The notes: a model not told the origin generated them from the letters alone. A DNA stretch of 64,000 nt from Mucilaginibacter sp. OK268 (GCF_900103125.1 NZ_FNJV01000003.1:434001-498000), one strand, 5' to 3'. Positions 25,449-34,254 are shown, counted from the stretch's first letter. Numbers and translations: made by a program.

Positions 25449-26267
25449 TTAACCATGTGCTGCCACAGAAACATCCTGCCATGATTCCCATGTTTTCAGG
25501 CGTTCTTCATAAGTGTATTTTACCCAGGGGTAAGTAGTTTTACCCAATAGCAATCGTAACGGCGGATTTTCCGAATCCACCAAGCTAAGAAGAGCTTTGG
25601 CAGTTGCTGCAGGGTTACCGGAATCTTGTTCACCAGCGAGTTCATAAAAATCTTTTCTTATGCCATCGTAAGCCGGTATCGATTCACTTAATGCAAGGGA
25701 ATTGGTACCGAAGAAATCAGTAGAGAAACCACCCGGTTCCAGTATGGTTACTTTAATGCCAAAACCACTTACTTCGCCAGCCAATGTTTCAGTAAGACCT
25801 TCAACTGCGAACTTGGATGCACTATACAATCCCATTAATGATACCGTATTCAAGCCCAGAGCACTTGAAAGTTGAATGATTTGCCCTGATTTTTGCTGAC
25901 GCATGATGGGCACAACCGCTTGTATAGTCCATAATGAACCCAATACATTAGTTTCAAACTGCGCCCTAACATCTTGCTCGTTTAGCTCCTCTACAGCTCC
26001 AATGTGCCCGTAACCTGCATTATTTATTAATACATCGATGCCGCCAAAGTGAGTTTTTGCAGTTTCAATCACTTCAAAACTTGCTTTTTTGTCAGTAACA
26101 TCAAGTTTTAGTACCAATAGATTTGAAGAAAATTCTTTTGTAAGTTCGGTTAATGCTTCAGGGTTACGAACAGCCGCAACTACATTATCGCCACGTTGTA
26201 AAAACGCTTCAGCCCAAATCCTGCCGAATCCGTGGGATGCGCCCGTTATAAAAATTGTTTTTGCCAT
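25449..26267 (-). CDS. Short-chain dehydrogenase/reductase
   Basis: A 272-residue classical SDR. The cofactor motif is GASHGFGRIWAEAF (TGxxxGxG type), followed by VAAVRNPEAL (Arg suggests NADP), then LDVTDKKASF, NNAGYGHIG, the catalytic Ser in QLSSALG and YSASK with the Tyr and Lys. The C-terminal EPGGFSTDFFG loop is typical of the oxidoreductases annotated as retinol- or ketoreductase-like. The substrate is unknown. It is followed by a terminator and the AraC gene. Confidence 0.9.
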   Translation of the reverse strand: MAKTIFITGASHGFGRIWAEAFLQRGDNVVAAVRNPEALTELTKEFSSNLLVLKLDVTDKKASFEVIETAKTHFGGIDVLINNAGYGHIGAVEELNEQDVRAQFETNVLGSLWTIQAVVPIMRQQKSGQIIQLSSALGLNTVSLMGLYSASKFAVEGLTETLAGEVSGFGIKVTILEPGGFSTDFFGTNSLALSESIPAYDGIRKDFYELAGEQDSGNPAATAKALLSLVDSENPPLRLLLGKTTYPWVKYTYEERLKTWESWQDVSVAAHG

Positions 26268-26392
26268 TATCTTATTTTTAATATTTATAAGGACAAAGTT
26301 CCGCCAATTTAATACAGCTATTCTGATTCAAAAGTAGGCAATAATGAAACGTTTTTACGAAATGTAAGTATGGGGGCAACTTAAGCTAATCA

Positions 26393-26743
26393 TTATTCCC
26401 GTTCCGTCACTTTTTTACGGTGATTCACCCCCCAGTCTTTCAAGGAATAAATGATGGGCGTCAGCGTATCAGCATATTGAGCCAATTGATAGGAGGTCTT
26501 CACCGGGTAACCATCGATCACGGTCCTGATAACCAAACGGTGCTGTTCCAGGTCTTTCAGTTCTTTTGCCAAAACTTTGGGCGTAATACCGGGGATACTT
26601 TCCTGTATATCGGTGAACCGATCGTTTCCAACACCTACAGAAATGATAATGGGTAGTTTCCATTTACCATTAATCACGTCGAGTGCATCCCTCACGGGCT
26701 TTATCGTTTCGATGCAATCACAATGTGCTTTTTTTGCTGCCAT
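26393..26743 (-). CDS. HxlR-family winged-helix regulator
   Basis: A 116-residue dimeric regulator. CIETIKPVRDALDVINGKWK is the HxlR opening, RFTDIQESIPGITPKVLAKELKDLE the recognition region, and TSYQLAQYADTL the wing. An N-terminal Cys pair (HCDC) is well placed for thiol sensing of electrophiles, as in YodB and related proteins. It is divergent from an NAD(P)-binding protein whose expression it probably controls; a CTTTCC-TTT-GGGAAAG palindrome lies in the shared gap. Confidence 0.9.
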   Translation of the reverse strand: MAAKKAHCDCIETIKPVRDALDVINGKWKLPIIISVGVGNDRFTDIQESIPGITPKVLAKELKDLEQHRLVIRTVIDGYPVKTSYQLAQYADTLTPIIYSLKDWGVNHRKKVTERE

Positions 26744-26767
26744 AAAACCTCATTTAAAACAATTTCA

Positions 26768-26783
26768 CTTTCCTTTGGGAAAG
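26768..26783. promoter_or_regulatory. Palindrome in the HxlR divergent gap
   Basis: CTTTCC and GGGAAAG form an imperfect palindrome between the hxlR-type gene and the NAD(P)-binding gene. HxlR proteins bind short palindromes, so it is a candidate operator. Confidence 0.4.
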
Positions 26784-26853
26784 CACTATACAAAAGAAAG
26801 TACAAATTCGCCAATTTTGCAAAAGAATTTATTGAGAATTTAAAACAAGCGTA

Positions 26854-27606
26854 ATGAAAATAGGAATTATAGGTACCGGAGCAATTGGCGGCATCATCAC
26901 AAAGAAATTAGCTGTAACCGGTCACGAGGTAAAGGTTTACAGCTCAGGAGGTCAGCAAAAATTGGAAGAAAGGGCTCGGGAACTGGGCGTTATACCATCC
27001 ACCAAAGACCAGATCATAGTGGATGTCGAGGTGCTTATCGTATCCATTCCCACAATAGCTATCCCGGAATTATCAGATCTTATCGCAAAAGTTTCTGATA
27101 AAGTGATCGTGATCGACACATCGAACTATTACCCGTTTCGCGATGGTGATATCGAAGACTTGAAGAATGGCAAAGTCGAAAGTGTATGGGTTTCAGAAAC
27201 TCTGGATAGACCGGTGATCAAAGCTTTTAACAATTTACTAGCGCATAGCCTTGAATATGGTGGCAAGCCTCAAGGTGCCAAAGACCGTATCGCGATGGCC
27301 GTTTCAGGTGACGATGCCGAAGCTAAAAGGATAGTTTCAGCTTTGGTCAACGATGCGGGGTTCGACGCTGTGGATGCTGGTACCCTTGCAAACTCCTGGA
27401 GACACCAGCCAGGCACTCCTGCTTATTGTACAGAACTGGCTGTGGCAGAACTTAAGCAAGCTCTTGCCGATGGTGAAAAACAAGAAGCTGCACATCTGCG
27501 GGACTATGTTATCGGGAAATTTATTAAATTTTCAACACCGCCCACACATGAAGAAGTCGTGGTGCTTAACCGTTCATTGTTTCCTAAAAACCCTAAGGCG
27601 CATTGA
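26854..27606 (+). CDS. NAD(P)-binding oxidoreductase, F420-reductase-like
   Basis: A 250-residue protein of the NADPH:F420 oxidoreductase / NADP-binding superfamily. IGIIGTGAIGGIITKKL is the Rossmann motif; EVLIVSIPTIAIPEL and VIVIDTSNYYPF are typical of the group; the C-terminal GTPAYCTELAVAELKQAL helix follows the substrate region. Bacteroidota generally lack F420, so it more likely uses a different flavin or quinone-like acceptor. It is divergent from the HxlR regulator; border element B starts 157 bases after its stop. Confidence 0.82.
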   Translation: MKIGIIGTGAIGGIITKKLAVTGHEVKVYSSGGQQKLEERARELGVIPSTKDQIIVDVEVLIVSIPTIAIPELSDLIAKVSDKVIVIDTSNYYPFRDGDIEDLKNGKVESVWVSETLDRPVIKAFNNLLAHSLEYGGKPQGAKDRIAMAVSGDDAEAKRIVSALVNDAGFDAVDAGTLANSWRHQPGTPAYCTELAVAELKQALADGEKQEAAHLRDYVIGKFIKFSTPPTHEEVVVLNRSLFPKNPKAH

Positions 27607-27762
27607 TCAACAAGGAGGGATAACCATCGGATTATCGAATTCCGGGCAGAACTATGATCCAGATAATGGTTTATGTTTTAACTAAACATTATGATGCCCA
27701 AAAGCCCCAACGTCAATCGGCCCTTAGAGCGTGTTAATAGTGTTCACAGTCCGTTTTTAACG

Positions 27763-27955
27763 CTACAATTTTCTTACAATCCTCAATAAAGGTGTTCGAC
27801 ATTTGTACTTTATCGCACTTAAGGAGACAACACCTATATGTTGTCTCCTTTTTTCATACCAATAGAAATCTGTTAACAGATAGTTACAACGAGGACTTTT
27901 GTAGTTCGATTTTAGCAGAGAAACTCCTGAACTGTTAAAGGGTAATGGTTTAAAA
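27763..27955. repeat. Module-border element, copy B
   Basis: Core 27763-27799 (ACAATTTTCTTACAATCCTC, then AATAAAGGTGTTCGA), hairpin 27823-27848 (GGAGACAAC, loop ACCTATAT, GTTGTCTCC, then six T), and a downstream part with ACTTTTGTAGTTCGATTTT and GCAGAGAAACTCCTGAAC. It is about 80% identical over 190 bases to copy D at 45782-45968. A further TTTGTAGTTCGATTTCTCG word lies at 27986. Confidence 0.7.
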
Positions 27956-28047
27956 AGTGTACCAGAAATGCAATTAACCTATTTTTTTGTAGTTCGATTT
28001 CTCGTTAAGGTTTACCATCTTTGCACATAATTCAATATTCCCATACT

Positions 28048-29682
28048 GTGATAAATGTAAATAACATTTCCGTTTCATTTGGCGGAACCACGCTCTTTAG
28101 TGATGTAACCTTCTCAATAAACGAGAACGACAAAATAGCCCTGATGGGCAAGAATGGTGCCGGTAAATCTACCATCCTCAAGATAATTGCCGATGTAGCC
28201 AAGCCAACTACCGGTAGCGTAACCGGTCCTAAGGACGCGGTAATAGCCTATTTGCCACAGCATTTACTCACCCAGGATAAGGTTACCGTTTTTGAAGAAA
28301 CGATGAAAGCATTTGAAGAAGCGAACCAAATGCAAAAGGAGCTTGATGAGCTAAATGAACAGCTCAACATTCGTACAGATTACGAAACTGATGATTACAT
28401 GAAGCTGATCGAGCGGGTATCAGAACTGAGCGAGAAGGTTTATACGGTAGAGGTCACCAACTATGATGCTGAAGTAGAAAAAGTCCTAAAAGGGCTGGGT
28501 TTTGATCGTAAAGACTTTGGCCGGCAAACTTCTGAATTTTCGGGTGGTTGGCGCATGCGTATTGAGCTGGCCAAAATTTTGTTAAAAAAGCCAGATCTTA
28601 TTTTACTTGATGAGCCCACCAATCACATGGATATCGAGAGTATACAGTGGTTAGAAGACTTTCTGATCAACTCAGCAAAGGCTGTGATGGTTATCTCGCA
28701 TGATCGTGCTTTTGTAGATAACATCACCAATCGTACTATAGAAGTTACCATGGGCAGGATATACGATTATAAAGCCAAATACACTCATTATCTCCAGTTG
28801 CGTGCCGACCGCCGCGTGCATCAATTGAAAGCTTACGAGGAGCAGCAACGCTTTATTGCAGATAATCAGGAATTTATAGACCGTTTCAGGGGAACTTACT
28901 CCAAAACTTTGCAGGTACAATCGCGCGTAAAAATGTTGGAAAAGCTTGAAGTTATCGAGATAGATGAAGTGGATACTTCGGCATTACGATTAAAATTCCC
29001 ACCTTCACCACGTTCGGGTCAATATCCGGTAATGGTAGAAGACCTGACCAAAACATACGGAGATCACGTCGTATTCAAAAACGCATCTATGGTGATCGAA
29101 CGAGGAGAAAAGGTAGCTTTTGTGGGTAAAAATGGTGAAGGTAAGTCTACCATGATCAAAGCCATTATGAACGAGATCGATTTTGAAGGGAGTTTGAAAG
29201 TAGGTCACAATTCCAAGATCGGGTATTTTGCCCAGAACCAGGCCGCATTGCTGGATGGGAATTTAACCGTATTTGAAACCATTGACCAGATTCCGTTAAG
29301 TGATGGCACGGTTAAGATCAAGGATCTTTTAGGTGCGTTTATGTTCAGCGGTGATGATACCACAAAAAAGGTAAAGGTACTTTCTGGAGGAGAGAAAACC
29401 CGTTTAGCCATGATCAAGTTGTTGTTAGAACCCGTGAATTTGTTAATACTGGATGAGCCCACCAACCATTTGGATATGAAGACCAAAGACATTATCAAAG
29501 ATGCGCTTAGGGATTTTGATGGCACTTTGATCCTGGTATCTCATGATAGGGATTTCCTGGACGGACTGGTGAAAAAAGTATTTGAGTTTGGTAATAAACG
29601 GGTACGCGAGCACTTTGAAGATATCAAAGGTTTTTTAGCCTACAAAAAGATGGACAGTTTAAAAGAGATCGAACAAAGTTAA
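28048..29682 (+). CDS. ABC-F ATPase, Uup/EttA-like
   Basis: A 544-residue ABC-F protein with two complete ATPase domains: Walker A GKNGAGKST (residues 34-42) and GKNGEGKST (about 360), signatures FSGGW and LSGGEKT, and Walker B LLDEPTNHMD and ILDEPTNHLD. The linker contains the RADRRVHQLKAYEEQQRFIA charged helix that reaches into the ribosomal E site in this family. GTG at 28048 (INVNNISVSF) is preferred to the upstream TTG, which lies on the probable -7 element CATCTTTG. It is framed by border elements B and C. Confidence 0.9.
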   Translation: MINVNNISVSFGGTTLFSDVTFSINENDKIALMGKNGAGKSTILKIIADVAKPTTGSVTGPKDAVIAYLPQHLLTQDKVTVFEETMKAFEEANQMQKELDELNEQLNIRTDYETDDYMKLIERVSELSEKVYTVEVTNYDAEVEKVLKGLGFDRKDFGRQTSEFSGGWRMRIELAKILLKKPDLILLDEPTNHMDIESIQWLEDFLINSAKAVMVISHDRAFVDNITNRTIEVTMGRIYDYKAKYTHYLQLRADRRVHQLKAYEEQQRFIADNQEFIDRFRGTYSKTLQVQSRVKMLEKLEVIEIDEVDTSALRLKFPPSPRSGQYPVMVEDLTKTYGDHVVFKNASMVIERGEKVAFVGKNGEGKSTMIKAIMNEIDFEGSLKVGHNSKIGYFAQNQAALLDGNLTVFETIDQIPLSDGTVKIKDLLGAFMFSGDDTTKKVKVLSGGEKTRLAMIKLLLEPVNLLILDEPTNHLDMKTKDIIKDALRDFDGTLILVSHDRDFLDGLVKKVFEFGNKRVREHFEDIKGFLAYKKMDSLKEIEQS

Positions 29683-29754
29683 TCATTGGTTCTAAATAAG
29701 ATTTAATTCTTTTGGTACGTTATTATACAATAATCCGATCTTCAAATTATTGAG

Positions 29755-29890
29755 GACAATTTCTTCAAATCATCTATAAAGGTGTTCGAGAACTGCGGTC
29801 GGACCGTCACAGGAAAAGTTTAGGTACTACCGAACTTTACTGTAATAATTTAAAAAAACCTCTCTACGATGATGTATAGAGGTTTTTTTG
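29755..29890. repeat. Module-border element, copy C
   Basis: Core 29755-29789 (ACAATTTCTTCAAATCATC, then TATAAAGGTGTTCGA), the CTGCGGTCGGACC word shared with copy D, then a hairpin at 29854-29887 (AACCTCT / AGAGGTT with seven T). On the minus strand: ...QFSNTFIDDLKKLSSII, stop. Confidence 0.65.
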
Positions 29891-30056
29891 CTTCTTCAGT
29901 TTTTGGTTCAGTTCAACCCCGCCGAAGGCAAAACCTAAGCGATAACTGGCCATTATCTAATCCATTTTATAAATCCTTGCTTTTAGATATTGGATTATAG
30001 GTTCTATAAGCCGTAAAAGGCCTTCTAAATGTTGAAAGTATTTCCGCTCAGGAATT

Positions 30057-30128
30057 CGGAAAAAAGTTAAGTAGCCCTAACTTTACTGTAAAACTTAAAA
30101 AACTCTTTACATTACCCTGAGCGTTTTT
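30057..30128. repeat. Second copy of the AAGTT-CTTTACTGTAA segment
   Basis: GGAAAAAAGTTAAGTAGCCC and TAACTTTACTGTAAAACTTA repeat 29811-29858 (GGAAAAGTTTAGGTACTACC, GAACTTTACTGTAATAATTT) at about 75% identity. Both carry a short AAGTT...AACTT inverted repeat. The interval 29891-30056 is otherwise empty. Confidence 0.5.
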
Positions 30129-30195
30129 ATTTCCTTATATACTAATTAAAAAGCAATTAGAAATTTCAGATAATAAATATTCGGTCACTTACCGA

Positions 30196-31095
30196 TCAAT
30201 TAATTGAATTCCGGTATTCATTGGGTGAATGCCCAACATGCTGTTTGAAGAAACGGGTAAAATGTGAGGGGTACCTGAAGCCAAGCTTATAAGCCACCTC
30301 GCTTACTGATTTCCTTATATCGAGTATCTGTTCTTTCGCTGCATCAATCAGTTTTAGCTGTATGTACTCCTGCGCTGATTTTCCAGTTTCTTTTTTCACC
30401 AGGTCTCCAAAATACTTTGGAGACAGATTTAGCTGATCTGCACAATACGAAACGGAAGGCAATCCCAGGTTTTGCAGCTTTTCCGACTGGAAGTAATCGT
30501 TCAGTAATCCCTCAAATCCAGTCAATACATCTTTATGAATATGTTCTCTTGTGAGAAACTGCCGGTCATAAAATCGAACGGAATAATTCAGGAACATTTC
30601 GATATTACTTACGATCAAAGTCCTGCTGTGCTTATCAATTGGGTGAGCTAATTCATATCGGATCTTATTAAAACACTCCAGCACTATTTCTCTTTCTGCA
30701 TCCGAAACGTGAAGGGCTTCATTGACATCATAAGAGAAAAAGCTGTATTCGTTGATGCATTTACCAAGATGGGTTCCACGGATCAAATCGGGATGAAAGA
30801 ATAATCCCCAGCCTGTCGGCTGTATCGTGTTTTCACTTTCATCAAAACCAAACACTTGTCCGGGTGCAATAAAAAGAAGTGTCCCCTCTTCGTAATCATA
30901 ATGACTACGGCCATATTTTACCTCCCCGCACTTCTCGTCTTTTAAAAAGATCATGTATACGTCCGAAATATAACGTGCCTCTTTTACGGGTTTCGACAGT
31001 GACTGGTCAAGAACACTAACTAATGGATGCAAGGTCTTTTGCCCCCGGTCGTTATTGATCTGGGTCACACTTTCAATTCTGAGGGGATTTCCCAT
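30196..31095 (-). CDS. AraC-family transcriptional regulator
   Basis: A 299-residue regulator paralogous to the one at 24492-25388. The sensing part has YGRSHYDYEEGTLLFIAPGQ and YSFFSYDVNEALHVSD; the C-terminal HTH pair is SVSYCADQLNLSPKYFGDLV and KSVSEVAYKLGFRYPSHFTR. The frame is open to 31260, but those 55 residues are hydrophobic, unlike any AraC N-terminus, and come from a 130-base duplicated leader segment, so ATG at 31095 is chosen. It is divergent from an ECF sigma factor. Confidence 0.88.
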   Translation of the reverse strand: MGNPLRIESVTQINNDRGQKTLHPLVSVLDQSLSKPVKEARYISDVYMIFLKDEKCGEVKYGRSHYDYEEGTLLFIAPGQVFGFDESENTIQPTGWGLFFHPDLIRGTHLGKCINEYSFFSYDVNEALHVSDAEREIVLECFNKIRYELAHPIDKHSRTLIVSNIEMFLNYSVRFYDRQFLTREHIHKDVLTGFEGLLNDYFQSEKLQNLGLPSVSYCADQLNLSPKYFGDLVKKETGKSAQEYIQLKLIDAAKEQILDIRKSVSEVAYKLGFRYPSHFTRFFKQHVGHSPNEYRNSIN

Positions 31096-31146
31096 GACTT
31101 CGGTTATTTGAAGTGAAATTAGATTAAGTATTGCAAACAATCTTAC

Positions 31147-31284
31147 AGAAATACTCCTGAACAGAAATAATGGTAAGAGAAACAGGAATCTGTATAACGA
31201 TCTGATGCAAAAGTATAAAGAAATTCGCCCCTTAGAATATTCTATCGAATCATTTGACATAGCTCTGCAAATAACTGTAAAAAC
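31147..31284. repeat. Duplicated leader segment, copy R1
   Basis: AGAAATACTCCTGAACAG to CTGTAAAAAC, upstream of the AraC gene, is repeated at 34128-34254. The first 78 bases differ at only two or three positions; the remainder is diverged but alignable. Confidence 0.8.
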
Positions 31285-31323
31285 GACAAATATTAGTACA
31301 ATTTAACCCATTATACCCCTTAT

Positions 31324-31956
31324 ATGGGAGAGGCGGAACTACAACAACTTATTGCCGACTGTTTGCAGCAAAACCGAACGGATCAGAAAGTGCTTTATAG
31401 GGCATTTTATGGCTTTGCAATGAGCATATGTCTGCGATATGCAGGTAACCGCTATGAGGCTGCGGAGATCATGAATCAGGGTTTTTTAAAAGTATTCACT
31501 AATTTGCATAAGTATGATACGGGGCATCCGTTCATTGCCTGGGTTGGCCGTATTATGATGAATACCTCGGTTGACTATTACAAGAACAATCTGAAACTCC
31601 CCCTTAATGATGATCTGGATGCCGCCGAAGATATAGGCCATGATGAACTAACCAACCAGAAATTAAATTATGATGACCTGCTGAGCATGATCCAGCAGTT
31701 GCCAAATGCCTATCGTACCGTGTTTAACTTGTTTGCTATTGAAGGTTTCTCGTACGAAGAAATAGCTGCCCAATTGGGTATCAGTACCGGTACGTCAAAA
31801 TCAAATTTATTTAAGGCGAGAGAAAAACTAAAAACGATGGTGCTTAACTCCGGCCGTTTGCCGGACGATGGTTCTGAGGATATCAGGCGTAAGATTATTA
31901 CCATTGGCACATTTAGTCTCGGACTATCACAATTGATCGAATTAATAATGCGATGA
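31324..31956 (+). CDS. ECF-type RNA polymerase sigma factor
   Basis: A 210-residue sigma-70 family protein. Region 2 is ICLRYAGNRYEAAEIMNQGF and LKVFTNLHKYD (residues about 37-68); region 4 is YRTVFNLFAIEGFSYEEIAA and QLGISTGTSKSNLFKAREKL (about 130-170). A C-terminal hydrophobic helix (GTFSLGLSQLIELIM) resembles Bacteroidota sigma factors coupled to membrane anti-sigma proteins. Its stop overlaps by four bases the ATG of what should be that partner, but the partner is reduced to a 15-residue stub. The sigma factor may therefore be unregulated or decaying. Confidence 0.9.
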   Translation: MGEAELQQLIADCLQQNRTDQKVLYRAFYGFAMSICLRYAGNRYEAAEIMNQGFLKVFTNLHKYDTGHPFIAWVGRIMMNTSVDYYKNNLKLPLNDDLDAAEDIGHDELTNQKLNYDDLLSMIQQLPNAYRTVFNLFAIEGFSYEEIAAQLGISTGTSKSNLFKAREKLKTMVLNSGRLPDDGSEDIRRKIITIGTFSLGLSQLIELIMR

Positions 31957-32000
31957 AAGGAAAAAACGAAAATAAAGTCCCTTGTAAAAAGGTTGTTTAA
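31953..32000 (+). pseudogene. Stub of the gene coupled to the sigma factor
   Basis: ATG overlaps the sigma-factor stop (ATGA) and opens a frame of only 15 codons (MKGKNENKVPCKKVV) before TAA. The coupling is what is expected for an anti-sigma or membrane partner, and the rest of such a gene is absent; the 320 bases that follow hold no ORF. Confidence 0.45.
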
Positions 32001-32151
32001 TCTCGTTCGAATTAGCTGATACATTAATCTATCCTGCACTTATTTGACTGGACGGATAGAGCGGTAGATCACAATTTTGTACTAATTTTGGATCTAAACA
32101 GTATGAGATGCTTTTGGATGGATGATGTACACAGGCATCCTCTTGCCAAAG

Positions 32152-32165
32152 TTGATAAACGTCAA
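32152..32165. promoter_or_regulatory. FNR-type box upstream of the Crp/Fnr gene
   Basis: TTGATAAACGTCAA, close to the TTGATnnnnATCAA consensus, 160 bases before the start codon. The same form, TTGAT-N4-GTCAACGAC, recurs at 32908. Nothing else is seen in 32001-32324 apart from AT-rich sequence. Confidence 0.55.
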
Positions 32166-32324
32166 CGACGGCCATACAAAACAGAACTTCGTCAGATCAG
32201 AGTTTATTATCATTTTTTATGTTAAATTGCTGTAGAAAAATGCTGGTGCATCAACCCTATCCTATTGCAATAGCTATTTTACAACCGTTTTATTTTATTT
32301 TGCGTATTGCTATTTTCAATTAAA

Positions 32325-32903
32325 ATGAACACTGATACACTCTATACGCATATCTGCTCTTACGTTCAAATATCCAGAGATGAGTTTGAGCTCTTTTTCA
32401 ATTTGTTTAAAACGGTTCATTTAAAAAAGGGTGATTTCCATTACATAGCTGGTAAAGTTCCTAAGTATTGGTCGTTTACTGTAAAAGGCTGCTTGCGTGA
32501 ATATTGGATCGATACCGAGGGTAATGAGAAAATTTTCCAATTTTATGAAGAAAATGCATGGGTTGGTCAGATCCAAAGTATGGTAACACAAAAGCCTACG
32601 GACATGAACCTACAGGCACTTGAGGATTGCGAGTTATTGTGTATAACAGGCGATGATATGTGTAACGCCGTAAAAACACCATGGATTCAGAACTTTACAA
32701 TGCATAAGAGTTTTTCTGATAATGCCTCCATAATGGAAAATTCAAACCGAATTAAATCGGCATCACCTGAAGAGCTGTATTTGGAAATTCTTAAGGAAAG
32801 ACCATCCTTATTGCTGCGTGTTCCACAGCACTATATTGCAAACTTTCTTGGCATCCGGAAAGAAACACTAAGCAGGGTTAGAAGAAGAGTTGCCCACCTA
32901 TGA
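32325..32903 (+). CDS. Crp/Fnr-family transcriptional regulator
   Basis: A 192-residue regulator. Residues 1-125 form the cyclic-nucleotide-binding beta-roll without the cAMP-contact motif or Fnr cysteines; the HTH is LLLRVPQHYIANFLGIRKET and LSRVRRRV at the C-terminus. This is the common Bacteroidota form, often linked to stress or redox genes. ATG at 32325 (MNTDTLYTHICSY) is chosen over an in-frame start six codons upstream. Putative FNR-like boxes lie on both sides of the gene, suggesting autoregulation and control of the downstream oxidoreductase. Confidence 0.88.
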   Translation: MNTDTLYTHICSYVQISRDEFELFFNLFKTVHLKKGDFHYIAGKVPKYWSFTVKGCLREYWIDTEGNEKIFQFYEENAWVGQIQSMVTQKPTDMNLQALEDCELLCITGDDMCNAVKTPWIQNFTMHKSFSDNASIMENSNRIKSASPEELYLEILKERPSLLLRVPQHYIANFLGIRKETLSRVRRRVAHL

Positions 32904-32907
32904 TTTG

Positions 32908-32921
32908 TTGATCCAAGTCAA
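32908..32921. promoter_or_regulatory. FNR-type box between the Crp/Fnr gene and the quinone oxidoreductase
   Basis: TTGATCCAAGTCAA, four bases after the Crp/Fnr stop and 149 bases before the next start. It shares 12 of 14 positions plus the flanking CGAC with the box at 32152. Confidence 0.55.
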
Positions 32922-33069
32922 CGACATTCAATTTCCGTTCCGGTAATTTTACAGCGAAAAACGATCACCTCCATGTTATCGATATCGTGCTTTATACTCG
33001 CGACCTGATAAGCCGTTGAGTGACTGATCGTTTTCTCGAACAACAAATTTTTAAGAAAGAATTAAATCA

Positions 33070-34014
33070 ATGAAAAAAATAATCTACAACCAATACGGCA
33101 GTGTCGACGTTTTACATTCCGTAGAGGTAAATAAGCCAATTCCCGATACGCAACAAATTTTGATTAAGGTAAAGGCAGTTTCTATTAATCCTATTGACTG
33201 GAAGATTTTAATGGGTGAGGTCAAACTGATGTCAGGCAAGAAATTCCCAAAATCTGTTGGCTGCGACTTCTCCGGAACAATAGAAAGCACAGGTACGGGT
33301 ATCCAAAAATTTAAAACCGGGGATGATGTGTTTGGGGTAACAAATCCTTTTAAAGAAGGAGCCCTTGGAGAATACATCCTGGTGAATGAAAAAGAAATTG
33401 CTAAGAAGCCTGCGGAGCTGTCATTTGAGCAGGCTGCTGCAATACCAACGGTCGGCCAGTCAGCTTTACAGATGCTTACTAAAAACCTTAATAACATCAA
33501 AGGAAAGGAAATTTTGATAAATGGTGCGTCTGCCGGAGTAGGCATGTTTGCTATTCAGATCGCAAAAAGCCACGGAGCGATTGTAACGGCTGTTTCAAGC
33601 GCAAAAGGGCATCACTTGTTAAAAAAATGGGGTAGTGATTATGTGATTGACTACAACAAAGAAAAATTGACGGATTTAAGGAAGAAGTTTGATGTTATCA
33701 TTGAACTCTCTGCAAAATTATCTTTCAGCCAGGCTAAAAAATTGATGAAGCCTGAATCAACATATTTTACCGTAACCCCTTCGCTATGGAATTTTGTGCA
33801 CTCTTTTTTAAATAACATGGTATCTAAAAAGAAATATGAAGTTCTTTTAATGAAATCAGATACAGAAAGTTTAAATCGATTGGCAAACTATACGCTAAAA
33901 GGTTTTGATATCCACATTAGCAAGACCTATCCCATGTCAGATTATAAGGAAGCTTATAAAACTATAATCAAAGAGGGGGCTTTAGGCAAAGTCGTTTTTA
34001 ATATCCCATCTTAA
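33070..34014 (+). CDS. Zinc-independent quinone oxidoreductase-type MDR protein
   Basis: A 314-residue medium-chain dehydrogenase/reductase. The N-terminal GroES-like domain starts MKKIIYNQYGSVDVLHSVEV with SINPIDWKILMG and VGCDFSGTIESTG; the Rossmann domain has ILINGASAGVGMFAIQIAKS. No zinc-ligand cysteines are present, so it belongs to the NADPH:quinone reductase (QOR/enoyl reductase-like) branch. A strong terminator follows. It is the first gene of the forward run of redox enzymes and is likely under Crp/Fnr control. Confidence 0.9.
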   Translation: MKKIIYNQYGSVDVLHSVEVNKPIPDTQQILIKVKAVSINPIDWKILMGEVKLMSGKKFPKSVGCDFSGTIESTGTGIQKFKTGDDVFGVTNPFKEGALGEYILVNEKEIAKKPAELSFEQAAAIPTVGQSALQMLTKNLNNIKGKEILINGASAGVGMFAIQIAKSHGAIVTAVSSAKGHHLLKKWGSDYVIDYNKEKLTDLRKKFDVIIELSAKLSFSQAKKLMKPESTYFTVTPSLWNFVHSFLNNMVSKKKYEVLLMKSDTESLNRLANYTLKGFDIHISKTYPMSDYKEAYKTIIKEGALGKVVFNIPS

Positions 34015-34062
34015 AATGCCCGTTCATTTGTTAAAAATTAGCAATTATTTTTTGACACGCAC

Positions 34063-34096
34063 AGGCCTTATGAAACAATGTCATAAGGCCTTTTTT
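34063..34096 (+). terminator. Terminator of the quinone oxidoreductase gene
   Basis: AGGCCTTATGA and TCATAAGGCCT form a perfect 11-bp stem followed by TTTTT. Confidence 0.88.
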
Positions 34097-34127
34097 ATTA
34101 GGTCAAACGTATTGCAAAAAATCGCAG

Positions 34128-34254
34128 AGAAATACTCCTGAACAGAAATAATGGTAAGAGAAACAGGAATCTGTATAACTATCTGATGCAAAAGTATAAA
34201 GAACTTCGCTCCGTCCAATGATCTATTGAATCACCCGACATCGTTCTGTAAAAA
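34128..34254. repeat. Duplicated leader segment, copy R2
   Basis: Copy of 31147-31284, placed directly before the aldo/keto reductase gene. Its first word GCAGAGAAATACTCCTGAAC also resembles the downstream part of border elements B and D (GCAGAGAAACTCCTGAAC). Confidence 0.8.

Noticed and set aside
30196..31260. Long form of the AraC gene with a hydrophobic N-terminal extension (a membrane-bound AraC protein)
   Set aside because: The first 55 residues come from the R1 repeat, which is non-coding at its second location (34128-34254). The ATG at 31095 gives a normal AraC start.
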